From NCBI GenBank assembly GCA_021789915.1, contig JAJYIV010000006.1, forward strand, positions 1-49,682: 49,682 nt of DNA, written 5' to 3'. Source of the DNA: a bacterium. GTDB taxonomy: Bacteria > Patescibacteriota > Patescibacteriia > UBA9934 > GWF2-40-263. Positions within the stretch are counted from its first letter, which is position 1. The number at the start of each line of letters is the position of its first letter. Of this stretch, positions 1 through 9,173 are shown in pieces. The position numbers and the translations under genes are program-made. The notes under the pieces are model-generated. The model did no database searches. It was not told the origin of the DNA and saw only the letters and a program-made list of their open reading frames with translations.

Positions 1-1068
1 AGCCAGGAGCTGCTCTTCCTCTTCGCCCTGGCCTGGTGCTTCCTCGTGGCGGGCGGGCTGTCCTTCCTCGGCTTCGGGGTGCAGCTCGGCGCCCTGGCGG
101 CGGGCGTCACGCTGGCGGGCACGGCCTTCGCGCGCGAGATCCAGGCGCGCCTGCGCTCGCTGCGCGACATATTCCTCATCGTCTTTTTCATCCTGCTCGG
201 CACGCAGCTTTCGGGCTGGTCGCCCGCCTCCTTCGCCATACCGCTCGTCGCCTTCACGCTGTTCGTCCTGCTCGCCAAACCGCTGCTCGCCGTGCCCGTG
301 CTGCGGGCGCTCGGCGAGCATCCGCGCACGGCGTTCTTGACCGGCACCGCCATGGCGCAGGTGTCCGAGTTTTCCTTCGTCCTGCTCGCGGCCGGCGCTT
401 CGCTTGGGCACGTGGCGCCCGGCGTCCCGCCCCTCATCGTCGCCGTGGGGCTTGCGTCCATCGCCGGCAGCTCGTACTTCATGGAGCACAACGAAGGGAT
501 GTACGCCGCGCTGCGCCCGCTGTTCCGGTGGATGGAACCGCTGCCGTCGGCGCCGCGTCGCCGCCCGCGCGGGGTGCCCGCGCCCCGGGTGGCGATGTTC
601 GGCGTGCACCGCGTCGGCTTCGCGTCGCTGGAGACGCTGCACGACCTCGGCCTCCCGTACGTCATCGTGGACTACGATCCGCAGGTCGTGCGCGAGCTGT
701 CGGCGCGGGACGAGCCGGTCGTCTACGGCGACGCCGCGGACGAGCTGTTCCTGGCGGACTTCGGCGCGCCGCGCATCCCGTTCATCATCTCCACCATTCC
801 GGACGCGTCCGTCTCGCTGGCGCTGCTCGCCTTCCTGCGCTCGCGCCATTACGCGGGCACGGCCGTCGTCGCCGCGCGCACGCCCGCCGAGGCCGCCGCG
901 TGCTACCGCGCCGGGGCCGCGTACGTCATCGTGCCGAGCGTGCTGGGCGGCGAACGCTTCCGCGAGCTGTTGAAACGCACGCGCACGCGCGGCGCCTCCT
1001 GGCGTTTGCTGGGCCGCCGGGCGCGGACGAACCTTCAGGCATATGGCCGCGTTTCTCCCGTCGCTTGA
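1..1068 (+). CDS. Cation:proton antiporter (CPA2/Kef type), C-terminal part
   Basis: The gene is open at the left edge of the window, so its N-terminus is missing; 355 codons are visible. The first ~160 visible residues form several hydrophobic helices rich in Gly and Ala, typical of the membrane domain of KefB/CPA2 sodium (or potassium):proton exchangers. From about residue 197 a cytosolic Rossmann-like domain begins (VAMFGVHRVG, followed by a beta strand ending VDYDP), matching a TrkA-N/RCK nucleotide-binding domain that gates such transporters. The usual GxGxxG is relaxed to GxxxxG. It would exchange monovalent cations for protons across the cytoplasmic membrane. The stop codon overlaps the next gene by 26 nt, so the two are probably co-transcribed. 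The family call is firm; ion specificity cannot be read from the sequence. Confidence 0.85.
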   Translation, partial: SQELLFLFALAWCFLVAGGLSFLGFGVQLGALAAGVTLAGTAFAREIQARLRSLRDIFLIVFFILLGTQLSGWSPASFAIPLVAFTLFVLLAKPLLAVPVLRALGEHPRTAFLTGTAMAQVSEFSFVLLAAGASLGHVAPGVPPLIVAVGLASIAGSSYFMEHNEGMYAALRPLFRWMEPLPSAPRRRPRGVPAPRVAMFGVHRVGFASLETLHDLGLPYVIVDYDPQVVRELSARDEPVVYGDAADELFLADFGAPRIPFIISTIPDASVSLALLAFLRSRHYAGTAVVAARTPAEAAACYRAGAAYVIVPSVLGGERFRELLKRTRTRGASWRLLGRRARTNLQAYGRVSPVA

Positions 1069-2551
1069 CGTTCCCGCGCTCCGGCGGGAACCGGCGTTGG
1101 TCAACGACGGCGCGCCGGCCCTGCCGCGCGAGCCGGGCCGTCCCAGCCGCGAGCAGAAAGTCCTGGACGCGGTGCGCGGCGTCCTCGTCCTTTCCGGCGG
1201 GGAGGATCCGGTCGCGGCGCGGGGCGCGGCCGCCCTCACGGCCGAGCGCCTGGGCACGGCCCTGGAGCGGGAGCTGGAAAACATCGCGCGGTCGAAGGCG
1301 GAGGCGCCGCGCACGCGCGCGCTGGAGCGCGCGCAGATGCGCGCCGCGCTCGCGCAGGCGTTCCGCGACGTGGAGGGGCGGGCGGCGCACGCGGGCCGGC
1401 CCGTGTCCCTGCTGGCGGCCAAGCGGCTGGAGACGGCGGAAGGGAAGCGCTTGCTCGCATACGCGAACGTGGGCGGCCACCGCCTGTACGTCTGGCGCCG
1501 CGGCGCCTTGGCGATGCTCGCCGCGCCGGACGCGCCGCTCATGCGCGAGGCGCACGACGGGCGCATCAGCCATGCGGAGGCCCGCCGCGCCGTCGACCGG
1601 CTCGGCGAACGCCGGGAGCGCGAGCTTTCCGTCGGGTTTTTCGACGCCGAACCCGGGGACGCCTTCATCGCCCTGTCCGCCGGCGTCGCGGACCGTCTGC
1701 CGGAATCGACGGTCGTCGAAGTCCTGGCGCATGCCAGGGACGCGCGGCGCGCGGAAGATGAATTGCAGCGCCTGGCGCATGAGAAGTCGCTGGAGTCCGG
1801 CGACGGACGCGCCGAAGCGGCCGACATGGCCGCGTCGATTTTGGCGATCCCGTCCGGACGGACGGAGCCGGCCGCCGTGCCGGAGCCAATGGATCGCGCG
1901 AGCCGCATCGCGCTCGAGAACCGCTTGCGGCGGGAAATCGAAGACGCGGAAAGCTACGCGAGGACGCGCGCGCGGGCGCTCGGCCTTCCGCCGGGAAGCC
2001 CGCGGGCGTCGCCCGACCCCCTCATCCGTTCGCTGCGCCGGCAGACGTGGGAAAAGGAACGTCGCCTGGCGGAACTGGAATTGGAAGCGCTGCGCGCCGA
2101 CGTGCCCAGGCGCTATGCCCGCGACGAAGCGCATCCGGACCTGGTCCGAAACGACCGGCGGCAGCTGCGCCGCGTCGTCGGCTACGATGCGCGGAAGGAC
2201 GTCTACCTCGTCGAAGATCCGGCGCGGGGAGCCGAGGCGGCGCATCACCGTTCCCTCGTTCCGCGCTTCGAGCTGGAAGCCTGGCAGCCGGCCGCCATGC
2301 TGCCGTTATTCATGAACGACCGCTTTTCGCTGGCGCTGGAAGCCGGCCGTCCGCCGGAAGATTGGCTGATCGTCAACCCGTCCGTCGACGAGCGGGGACG
2401 CGTGTTCATTATCGACGACAAAGGCGCGCGCGCGAAATTCGTTCCGGCGTCCGAGGTCCGTGCGGCCGTGCACGAGCGGCTGCGCCACGCGCAGGGCGTC
2501 GTCGGGCGCCTGCACGCGACCGCGCGGCTGCTGGCGCGCGAGCGGAGATGA
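1043..2551 (+). CDS. Degenerate PP2C-like domain protein with unknown C-terminal domain
   Basis: This 502-residue protein has no signal peptide or membrane helix. Residues ~85-270 resemble a PP2C/SpoIIE-type phosphatase fold: AYANVGGHRLYVWRRG corresponds to the usual 'ANVGDSRxYxxRxG', GDAFIALSAGVADRLPE to 'GDxxLLxSDGLxD', and a final strand ADMAASILAI to the last core strand. The metal-binding Asp residues expected in those motifs are absent (VGG for VGD, SAG for SDG), so it is probably not an active phosphatase. A charged helical linker (~280-355) leads to a compact C-terminal domain (~365-480: 'RRVVGYDARKDVYLVEDP', 'WLIVNPSVDERGRVFIID') that I do not recognise. Its start overlaps the antiporter's end, suggesting translational coupling. 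The PP2C relationship is my inference from motif spacing. Confidence 0.6.
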   Translation: MAAFLPSLDVPALRREPALVNDGAPALPREPGRPSREQKVLDAVRGVLVLSGGEDPVAARGAAALTAERLGTALERELENIARSKAEAPRTRALERAQMRAALAQAFRDVEGRAAHAGRPVSLLAAKRLETAEGKRLLAYANVGGHRLYVWRRGALAMLAAPDAPLMREAHDGRISHAEARRAVDRLGERRERELSVGFFDAEPGDAFIALSAGVADRLPESTVVEVLAHARDARRAEDELQRLAHEKSLESGDGRAEAADMAASILAIPSGRTEPAAVPEPMDRASRIALENRLRREIEDAESYARTRARALGLPPGSPRASPDPLIRSLRRQTWEKERRLAELELEALRADVPRRYARDEAHPDLVRNDRRQLRRVVGYDARKDVYLVEDPARGAEAAHHRSLVPRFELEAWQPAAMLPLFMNDRFSLALEAGRPPEDWLIVNPSVDERGRVFIIDDKGARAKFVPASEVRAAVHERLRHAQGVVGRLHATARLLARERR

Positions 2552-2565
2552 GGGTGTTGGGCGTG

Positions 2566-2664
2566 AGGTTCTAGGTTTTAGGTTCTAGGTGATCGGTGCT
2601 CGCCCTGACTCCTGACGCCCTTGACGCGCGGCGGCCCATCCGCTGTGCTTTTCTTTTGGCGCTC
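2566..2664. repeat. Degenerate tandem tract (TAGGTTC type)
   Basis: Immediately after the PP2C-like gene the sequence becomes a run of near-identical 7-8 nt units (ggttctaggttttaggttc, then 'ctgactcctgac'). The same kind of unit recurs in opposite orientation after tgt (21211-21242). No coding signal. The tract lies just upstream of the hrcA promoter. Confidence 0.6.
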
Positions 2665-2693
2665 TTGACCGTCGATTGCTGGCACTCTAGAAT
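2665..2693 (+). promoter_or_regulatory. Promoter of the hrcA operon
   Basis: TTGACC at 2665-2670 and TAGAAT at 2688-2693 are separated by exactly 17 nt, a good housekeeping-sigma promoter. The -10 box falls inside the CIRCE spacer, so HrcA bound there would block RNA polymerase. The expected start of transcription is near 2700, leaving a ~115 nt leader before hrcA. Confidence 0.8.
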
Positions 2694-2705
2694 GACGAGT
2701 GCTAG
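2679..2705. promoter_or_regulatory. CIRCE operator (HrcA binding site)
   Basis: Inverted repeat CTGGCACTC - 9 nt - GAGTGCTAG matches the CIRCE consensus TTAGCACTC-N9-GAGTGCTAA in the whole core (GCACTC/GAGTGC) and in spacer length; only the outer two or three bases differ. It sits on the promoter of hrcA itself, the expected arrangement for autoregulated class I heat-shock genes. I see no CIRCE directly in front of grpE, dnaK or dnaJ. Confidence 0.92.
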
Positions 2706-2708
2706 AAG

Positions 2709-2810
2709 AAAGCCGTTAGCCGACAGCCATCAGCCGTCAGGACGAAACACGCGGGCTACTTCCTCCTCGATACTTTCTACTTCCTGTTCACGACTAAAGG
2801 CTAAAAGCTG
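2709..2810. repeat. Degenerate AGCCGTTAGCC/AGCCATCAGCC tract in the hrcA leader
   Basis: The transcribed leader between CIRCE and hrcA contains short degenerate tandem units ('agccgttagccgacagcc', then 'ctaaaggctaaaagctg'). They belong to the same class of tracts found at 10407-10432, 21775-21842 and 40963-40991. No ribosome-binding site stands out before the hrcA ATG. Confidence 0.5.
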
Positions 2811-2816
2811 TCCGTT

Positions 2817-3515
2817 ATGAACCCCCGCCAGTCCTCCATCCTCAAGGCCGTCATCGAGGAATACGTCCGTACGGCGGAGCCGGTCGGCTCCAAGTCCGTC
2901 ACGGAGGATCTTGGCGTCTCGCCGGCCACGATCCGCAACGAGATGGCGGCGCTCGAGCAGGAAGGCTTTCTTGCGCAGCCGCACACCTCCGCCGGCCGCG
3001 TGCCGACGGAAAAGGCTTACCTCTTTTACTTGCAGCACTGCGTGCATCCGCGCTCGTCGCCCGGCGCCGAGCGCAAGCTCAAGCACGCCGTCGAGGAGGC
3101 GGGCGGCCCCGAGACGGCGCTGCGCACCATGGCCCGCACGCTCGGCGAGCTCTCCGGCGAGATGGCCGTCGTCGCCTACGATCCGGAGCGCAGCTATTAC
3201 GCCGGCGTCTCCAATCTCTTCGACAAGCCGGACTTTCACGACCTGGCGGTGATGAAGGCGATGTCCCAGCTGATCGATCATTTCGACGAAGTGGTCGCCG
3301 AAGCCTTCACGCTCGTCCCGTCCGACGAGCCAAAGGTCTTCATCGGCGGCGACAATCCGTTCGGCAAGGACATGTCATCCATCCTGGTCAAAGTGCGGTT
3401 CCCGAGCGGCCACGTCGGTATGATCGGCCTGGTCGGCCCCAAGCGCATGGACTACGGCCGCAACCTGGGCCTGGTCGAGCGCACGCTGGAACTCTTGGAT
3501 GATGCAAACGAATAA
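2817..3515 (+). CDS. hrcA: Heat-inducible transcription repressor HrcA (short form)
   Basis: The N-terminal ~70 residues are a typical HrcA winged helix: MNPRQSSILKAVIEEYVRTAEPVGSKS, then the recognition helix region SPATIRNEMAALEQEGFL and QPHTSAGRVPTEKAY. The C-terminus retains 'FIGGDNPFG' and 'GMIGLVGPKRMDY', the conserved end of the family. At 232 residues it is about 100 shorter than typical HrcA (~340); the inserted dimerisation domain is reduced. It represses chaperone genes by binding the CIRCE site found 112 nt upstream, so it should autoregulate. Next in order are grpE and, after two insertions, dnaK and dnaJ. Confidence 0.95.
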   Translation: MNPRQSSILKAVIEEYVRTAEPVGSKSVTEDLGVSPATIRNEMAALEQEGFLAQPHTSAGRVPTEKAYLFYLQHCVHPRSSPGAERKLKHAVEEAGGPETALRTMARTLGELSGEMAVVAYDPERSYYAGVSNLFDKPDFHDLAVMKAMSQLIDHFDEVVAEAFTLVPSDEPKVFIGGDNPFGKDMSSILVKVRFPSGHVGMIGLVGPKRMDYGRNLGLVERTLELLDDANE

Positions 3516-3537
3516 ACGCTGATCAACGCATAACCAC

Positions 3538-3607
3538 TTGTCATCCTGAGCGCAGCGAAGGATCCGTCGACAGATCCTTCGGTCGCTGCGCTCCCTCAGG
3601 ATGACAA
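3538..3607. repeat. Palindromic repeat, 'GTCATCCTGAG' family (intergenic copy)
   Basis: About 70 nt forming a long imperfect hairpin: TTGTCATCCTGAGCGCAGCG on the left, the complementary CTCAGGATGACAA at the right end, with GGATC/GATCC near the centre. It fills the hrcA-grpE gap. Related palindromes occur in grpE, tgt, around the GIY-YIG gene and at 26604-26708. Confidence 0.85.
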
Positions 3608-3620
3608 AGAACAAGAACCT

Positions 3621-4208
3621 ATGCCTGACGACGAACAGCAGCCGTCCGCCGAAGAACCCGTCATCGACGACCTGGAGCAGAAATGCGACGAGGCCGTCGC
3701 GGGCTGGAAGCGCGCGCTGGCCGATTACGACAACTTGAAGAAAGACTTGTCGAAAGAGCGCGCGGAGATGATCAAGCACGCCGCGTGGCGCGCGGCGCAG
3801 GCCTTCCTGCCGGTGCTCGACAACTTCGACGCGGCGCTCAAGTTTCAGCCGGAGGCTGATCCGCCTCTGGCGGACACGCCTGCATGGCAAAAGCTCCAGG
3901 GTTGGCTGCAAGGCATCCTCTTCATCCGCGCGCAACTCGAAAAGGCGCTGGAAGACCTCGGCCTTGAGCCCTTCGGCGCCGTCGGCGACGCGTTCGATCC
4001 GAACATGCACGAAGCGGTCGATTCTCGCGCCGAGTCCGCCGCCCCCTCCCGTGTCATCCCGAGCGACAGCGAGGGATCACGTGATTCCTCGCCTTCGGCT
4101 CGGAATGACACAGGGTCGGAGCACATCGCGGAAATCGTCCGCCGCGGCTGGAAACTGGGCGAGCAGGTCGTGCGCCCCGCGCAGGTCGTCGTCGGCTCAT
4201 CCGTTTGA
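3621..4208 (+). CDS. grpE: Nucleotide exchange factor GrpE with in-frame palindromic repeat insertion
   Basis: GrpE exchanges ADP on DnaK. Residues ~15-60 form the expected coiled coil (EQKCDEAVAGWKRALADYDN, KKDLSKERAEMIKHAAWRA), followed by LPVLDNFDAAL, and the beta-wing motif is visible (FDPNMHEAVD ... IVRRGWKLGEQVVRPAQVVV). Between these two wing segments, at about residues 144-163, a foreign peptide (VIPSDSEGSRDSSPSARND) is encoded by a complete copy of the genome's palindromic repeat. It falls in a surface loop of the C-terminal beta domain and keeps the frame, so the protein is probably still functional. The total of 195 residues is normal for the family. Confidence 0.93.
   Translation: MPDDEQQPSAEEPVIDDLEQKCDEAVAGWKRALADYDNLKKDLSKERAEMIKHAAWRAAQAFLPVLDNFDAALKFQPEADPPLADTPAWQKLQGWLQGILFIRAQLEKALEDLGLEPFGAVGDAFDPNMHEAVDSRAESAAPSRVIPSDSEGSRDSSPSARNDTGSEHIAEIVRRGWKLGEQVVRPAQVVVGSSV
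4051..4111. repeat. Palindromic repeat inside grpE, read in frame
   Basis: GTGTCATCCCGAGCGACAGC at the left and CTCGGAATGACAC at the right pair as inverted repeats around GGGATCAC/GTGATTCC. The ~60 nt unit is open in the grpE frame and adds about 20 residues, like the coding palindromic elements described in Rickettsia. Confidence 0.88.
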
Positions 4209-4210
4209 CT

Positions 4211-4585
4211 ATGCAACCCCGCTTCTACGCGTTCGACATGAACGGCGTCGTCGTGAAACGGCTGCACCCGTTCGTCTCGGAAGCCGCGTCGCTCGTCGAG
4301 CCGAATCCGCCGGTGGTCGAAGCCATCCGCCGGCTCAAGGCGCAGGGACACGTCATCATCCTGTTCTCGACGATCGGCGCCAATCTCGTCCGCCGGTTCT
4401 GCGACGCGCACGACATCCCGTACGATTACGTCAACGAGAATCCGCGCTACCCGAATACGAATCCCGGCAAGCCCGTCGCCACCGTGTACGTCGACGACCG
4501 CGCGGTGTGCTATCGCGGGCAGAGCGCGGACGAACTGGTGGAAGAGCTGAACGCCTTCACGCCGTACCGGCCGGACGTGGCATGA
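4211..4585 (+). CDS. HAD-superfamily-like protein with variant D-x-N motif
   Basis: This 124-residue protein (ATG at 4211; an upstream TTG at 4205 overlapping the grpE stop is possible) has HAD-like motifs in order: FDMNGVVV at residues 8-15 (catalytic D9, but Asn where the second Asp of DxD is usual), ILFSTIGA (motif II Ser/Thr) and VATVYVDDRAV (motif IV acidic pair). The protein is short and has no cap domain, like small HAD phosphatases or the BT0820-type family. Losing the second Asp normally abolishes phosphomonoesterase activity, so its reaction is uncertain. It follows grpE by 2 nt and is probably in its transcript. Confidence 0.65.
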   Translation: MQPRFYAFDMNGVVVKRLHPFVSEAASLVEPNPPVVEAIRRLKAQGHVIILFSTIGANLVRRFCDAHDIPYDYVNENPRYPNTNPGKPVATVYVDDRAVCYRGQSADELVEELNAFTPYRPDVA

Positions 4586-4589
4586 AGAA

Positions 4590-4736
4590 ATGGCGCGCAA
4601 CTTGCTCGACGACCTCGTCCGTCGCGTGGGAGCGGCGGGCGACCTCACCGTGCTGCGCGATCACTTCGGCTCGGACAAGGAGCTCTTCATGCACGTCCTG
4701 GGCCACAAAACCGCGGTGCGGTACAGGGAGTTCTAA
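4590..4736 (+). CDS. Small hypothetical protein (48 aa)
   Basis: An ATG 4 nt after the HAD-like stop opens a 48-residue frame with typical host codon use. It is a charged helical peptide (ARNLLDDLVRRVGAAGDLTV, then LRDHFGSDKELFMHVLGHKT). No known family is recognised. The tight spacing to the previous gene and the absence of any other frame argue that it is real. It is the last host-like gene before the low-GC insert. Confidence 0.45.
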   Translation: MARNLLDDLVRRVGAAGDLTVLRDHFGSDKELFMHVLGHKTAVRYREF

Positions 4737-4788
4737 AACGTAAGCAGCGCGAGTGTGATTGTTGGAGGATGATTAATTTCTGAAACCT

Positions 4789-4956
4789 ATGTCTGTCGTT
4801 CATGAAAAGTGTCCTAATCCTCATTGTCCCGACCCTGAAGAGCAGAAAGGCACGTGCGGATTAGATGAACTGCTCCTTGAGTGCAAGGTATGCGGAGTGC
4901 GGTTCAAAAGAGGAGAGACAAAATTCGATCCGTCGAAAGCAGAGTTTCTTGGATAA
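4789..4956 (+). CDS. Small zinc-ribbon-like protein (55 aa), low-GC insert
   Basis: A 55-residue protein with paired cysteines: KCPNPHC (Cys-x4-Cys) near the start, a further Cys in GTCGL, and ECKVCGVRF (Cys-x2-Cys) in the middle. The spacing suggests a small zinc ribbon. GC is clearly lower than in the flanking chaperone genes. GGAGG lies about 20 nt upstream of the ATG, which is far. The next gene starts 21 nt after the stop behind AGGAGG, so the three low-GC genes look like one transferred unit. Function unknown. Confidence 0.55.
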   Translation: MSVVHEKCPNPHCPDPEEQKGTCGLDELLLECKVCGVRFKRGETKFDPSKAEFLG

Positions 4957-4977
4957 AGGAGGCGAGGAAAATTCAAT

Positions 4978-5514
4978 ATGTTCCCGCACTACTTTCAGAG
5001 GTCCCCGACAAACATTTGGAACGTGATTTCGTCAATTGCCACAGCCACTGCTGCACTTGCTGCTTTGTACTCTGTGTGGCAGGCCAATCAAATTGCGCGG
5101 GCGGCAAATGAGTCGAGAAAGGATGAATTTTTACCGATCATTTATCCAGCGAAAGGTGAACTTGTAGTCGATAGAAAAGATGATGACGTGGTCGGCTCAA
5201 GAGTAAGGCTTACATTACAGAACGGAGGAGTAGGCCTTGCAAGAAATATAAGGTTAGATTGGAAAGGTGAACTAATACACGAATGCCTCCCTTTCTTAAC
5301 TCCAGGAACACATACTGAAATAGATGCTCTTCTTCCAGATCAGAATGAGATTTTCATAAATAGAATAACACATCCCTTCATTATCAAATACCTTGATGCT
5401 TATGGTCGTGAATTTAAAACGGAAGCTTCTATTGTAAGAAAATCCGAGATCCCCCTCCGTTATCAAGTAGACGTAAACGATTGGAGTTTTAAACCTCCCA
5501 ACGATGTTGTGTAA
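4978..5514 (+). CDS. Membrane-anchored hypothetical protein, low-GC insert
   Basis: This 178-residue protein has one hydrophobic segment near its N-terminus (ISSIATATAALAALYSVW, ~residues 17-34) followed by QANQIARAANESRKDEFLP and a soluble, probably beta-rich domain. The layout matches common uncharacterised proteins with a short N-terminal anchor and a domain resembling a small beta sandwich ('RVRLTLQNGGVGLARNIRL'). An AGGAGG lies upstream of the ATG. Codon use is AT-rich compared with neighbouring genes. I assign no function. Confidence 0.7.
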   Translation: MFPHYFQRSPTNIWNVISSIATATAALAALYSVWQANQIARAANESRKDEFLPIIYPAKGELVVDRKDDDVVGSRVRLTLQNGGVGLARNIRLDWKGELIHECLPFLTPGTHTEIDALLPDQNEIFINRITHPFIIKYLDAYGREFKTEASIVRKSEIPLRYQVDVNDWSFKPPNDVV

Positions 5515-5520
5515 GCATGT

Positions 5521-7922
<2,402 letters not shown>

Positions 7923-7933
7923 CATTACTAGAT

Positions 7934-8305
7934 ATGCAAACTAATCTGTTCGCAATCTGCGATGCCGCCGCGGTTACTCAGGAAGGGAAGTTGGTCGTCC
8001 ACGGAATTTTTGATAGTATTAAAGCAAAGCAGGTTCCCGTTATCCATCCGTCAATGACGGTCATCTTCCAGATTAAAGATGCACCTTCTATCGCCTCCCT
8101 CTCCTTGCGTCTGCGGGATGTAATGCTTGAAAAAACCATTCAGGAGATTCCCATTCCGTCCAATCCAATTATTCAAAATGGCAAGCTTGGAGGCGTGCTC
8201 AATCTTGTGGGCGTAAAGTTGGAATCCTTCGGAACTTATAAAGCTTCGCTATTGATCAATGGCCAAGAGATTGCGTCCACGAGCTTCACTTTGGATAAGG
8301 TTTAG
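7934..8305 (+). CDS. DUF6941-like hypothetical protein in the dnaK-tail insert
   Basis: This 123-residue soluble protein starts MQTNLFAICDAAAVTQEGK and continues LVVHGIFDSIKAKQVPV. That opening (a short beta strand, 'CD.A..tqeGKL.v.GiFD') and the beta-strand-rich remainder resemble the uncharacterised DUF6941 family. GC is lower than in dnaK. It lies 11 nt after dnaK, inside the segment bracketed by the duplicated dnaK tail, and is followed by a second small gene after 1 nt. Function unknown; family named from memory of its opening motif. Confidence 0.6.
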   Translation: MQTNLFAICDAAAVTQEGKLVVHGIFDSIKAKQVPVIHPSMTVIFQIKDAPSIASLSLRLRDVMLEKTIQEIPIPSNPIIQNGKLGGVLNLVGVKLESFGTYKASLLINGQEIASTSFTLDKV

Positions 8306-8306
8306 T

Positions 8307-8609
8307 ATGTCTGCCGAAGAGTGGCTTGTTGTACCCCCTTCTCCTCTTTCCGAGCCAATCGGTCAACATCAAACTTCCTCAGCCACAACCTCTAGTTTTG
8401 TCTGGAATACGATTGTAGTTGTGGCTGCCGTTGTTGCAATAATTCATGCATTTGCAGATGAAACCATTCGGATCCTACATGAGGTTAGCGATCGCCCAGT
8501 TAGGGTCGATTTCTCAATCGAGCAAGGAGACTTAAGAGCGAAAAGCTCAATTCAGACATTCCCCAAGGACAGTCCGGTGGACGCGGAGTTCAAGGAGAAG
8601 AAGGACTAA
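8307..8609 (+). CDS. Small membrane protein whose C-terminus is a displaced dnaK tail
   Basis: A 100-residue product with one transmembrane helix (FVWNTIVVVAAVVAIIHAFA, ~residues 33-52). The last 11 residues ([11 protein letters not shown]) are the same as the DnaK C-terminus apart from the final residue. The preceding part is AT-rich, while the tail uses GC-rich host codons. The simplest reading is that an inserted gene lost its own 3' end and reads in frame into the original dnaK terminus left behind by the insertion. ATG at 8307 is chosen because it lies directly after the upstream stop. Confidence 0.6.
   Translation: MSAEEWLVVPPSPLSEPIGQHQTSSATTSSFVWNTIVVVAAVVAIIHAFADETIRILHEVSDRPVRVDFSIEQGDLRAKSSIQTFPKDSPVDAEFKEKKD
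8574..8609 (+). repeat. Direct repeat, distal copy (displaced dnaK 3' end)
   Basis: Second copy of the last 36 nt of dnaK, 687 nt downstream (229 codons, so it stays in the dnaK frame). It uses ttc/aag/gac where the proximal copy has ttt/aaa/gaa, so this copy looks like the native, GC-rich one. Confidence 0.85.
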
Positions 8610-8619
8610 TTCTCACCCT

Positions 8620-8650
8620 GTGTCATCCTGAGGCCGTTAGGCCGAGGGAT
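8620..8650. repeat. Left arm of a palindromic repeat split by a GIY-YIG gene
   Basis: GTGTCATCCTGAGG followed by GAGGGATCTCT. Its complement (AGAGATCCCTC ... CTCAGGATGACACA) stands at 8951-8995 on the other side of the GIY-YIG gene. Confidence 0.82.
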
Positions 8651-8945
8651 CTCTCCCCCAACGTAGGTCTGGAAAGAGATCTCGCCGCATCGGATTTGTC
8701 GTGTCGATCAACGCTTCCTTTCGATCACGGCGCCATCGCTTCAGCTGTTTTTCACGGGTAAGTGCTCCGTAGACATAGTCCGTCATCTCGTAGTAAAGCA
8801 GCTTTCGGACGTTGTATCGCTTCGTGAATCCATCAATTTTTCCCGCGCGATGCTCCTCTGTTCGACGAAGTAGGTTGTTCGTCACGCCAATGTACAGAAC
8901 CGAACCCGTTGGATTCGAAAGGATATAGACGAAGTATGAGCGCAT
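8637..8945 (-). CDS. GIY-YIG nuclease-family protein nested in a palindromic repeat
   Basis: A 102-residue single-domain protein: VYILSN near the start, then LYIGVTNNLLRRTEEH (the GIY-YIG signature with the conserved Tyr/Gly and Arg), ending in LYYEM and a basic helix (REKQLKRWRRDRKEAL). It belongs to the small UhuB/UPF0213-like group of stand-alone GIY-YIG proteins with likely DNA endonuclease activity. Its last residues (GRDPSA) and stop codon are coded by the left repeat arm. It is transcribed against the surrounding chaperone genes and has lower GC, consistent with a selfish or repeat-associated gene. Confidence 0.9.
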   Translation of the reverse strand: MRSYFVYILSNPTGSVLYIGVTNNLLRRTEEHRAGKIDGFTKRYNVRKLLYYEMTDYVYGALTREKQLKRWRRDRKEALIDTTNPMRRDLFPDLRWGRDPSA

Positions 8946-8950
8946 AATAC

Positions 8951-8995
8951 GAGAGATCCCTCGCCCCGACGGACGTCGGGGCTCAGGATGACACA
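8951..8995. repeat. Right arm of the split palindromic repeat
   Basis: AGAGATCCCTCGCC ... CTCAGGATGACACA, containing a smaller hairpin (CCCCGAC/GTCGGGG). It pairs with 8620-8650 so that the GIY-YIG gene occupies the apex of one palindrome. Confidence 0.82.
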
Positions 8996-9073
8996 GGTAA
9001 AGTTAAGCCCGCGTTCGCTGTCCCAATATCTGTTTGGACGGGATGACACGGAGTGAATGAGCAAAACAGAAAA

Positions 9074-9106
9074 TCCCCCGTCAGCTCTTGCGAGCCGCTC
9101 GGGGGA
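9074..9106. terminator. Hairpin with T-rich flank on the minus strand
   Basis: TCCCCCG at 9074-9080 pairs with CGGGGGA at 9100-9106, with an inner GCTC/GAGC pair. On the minus strand it is followed by ATTTTC. It could stop minus-strand transcription entering the GIY-YIG region, or form part of the ybaK leader. The rest of 8996-9173 holds no gene I can support. Confidence 0.45.
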
Positions 9107-9173
9107 AATCCTGGACACCAGGAGTGTGGTGAACGCATTACACCAGAAAAAATGTCGCTTGTCAAATGTGTGT

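Noticed and set aside
9057-9173. N-terminal extension of the YbaK-like protein from an upstream ATG
   Set aside because: The 39 extra residues are coded across a hairpin and do not resemble the family; the ATG at 9174 fits the domain start.
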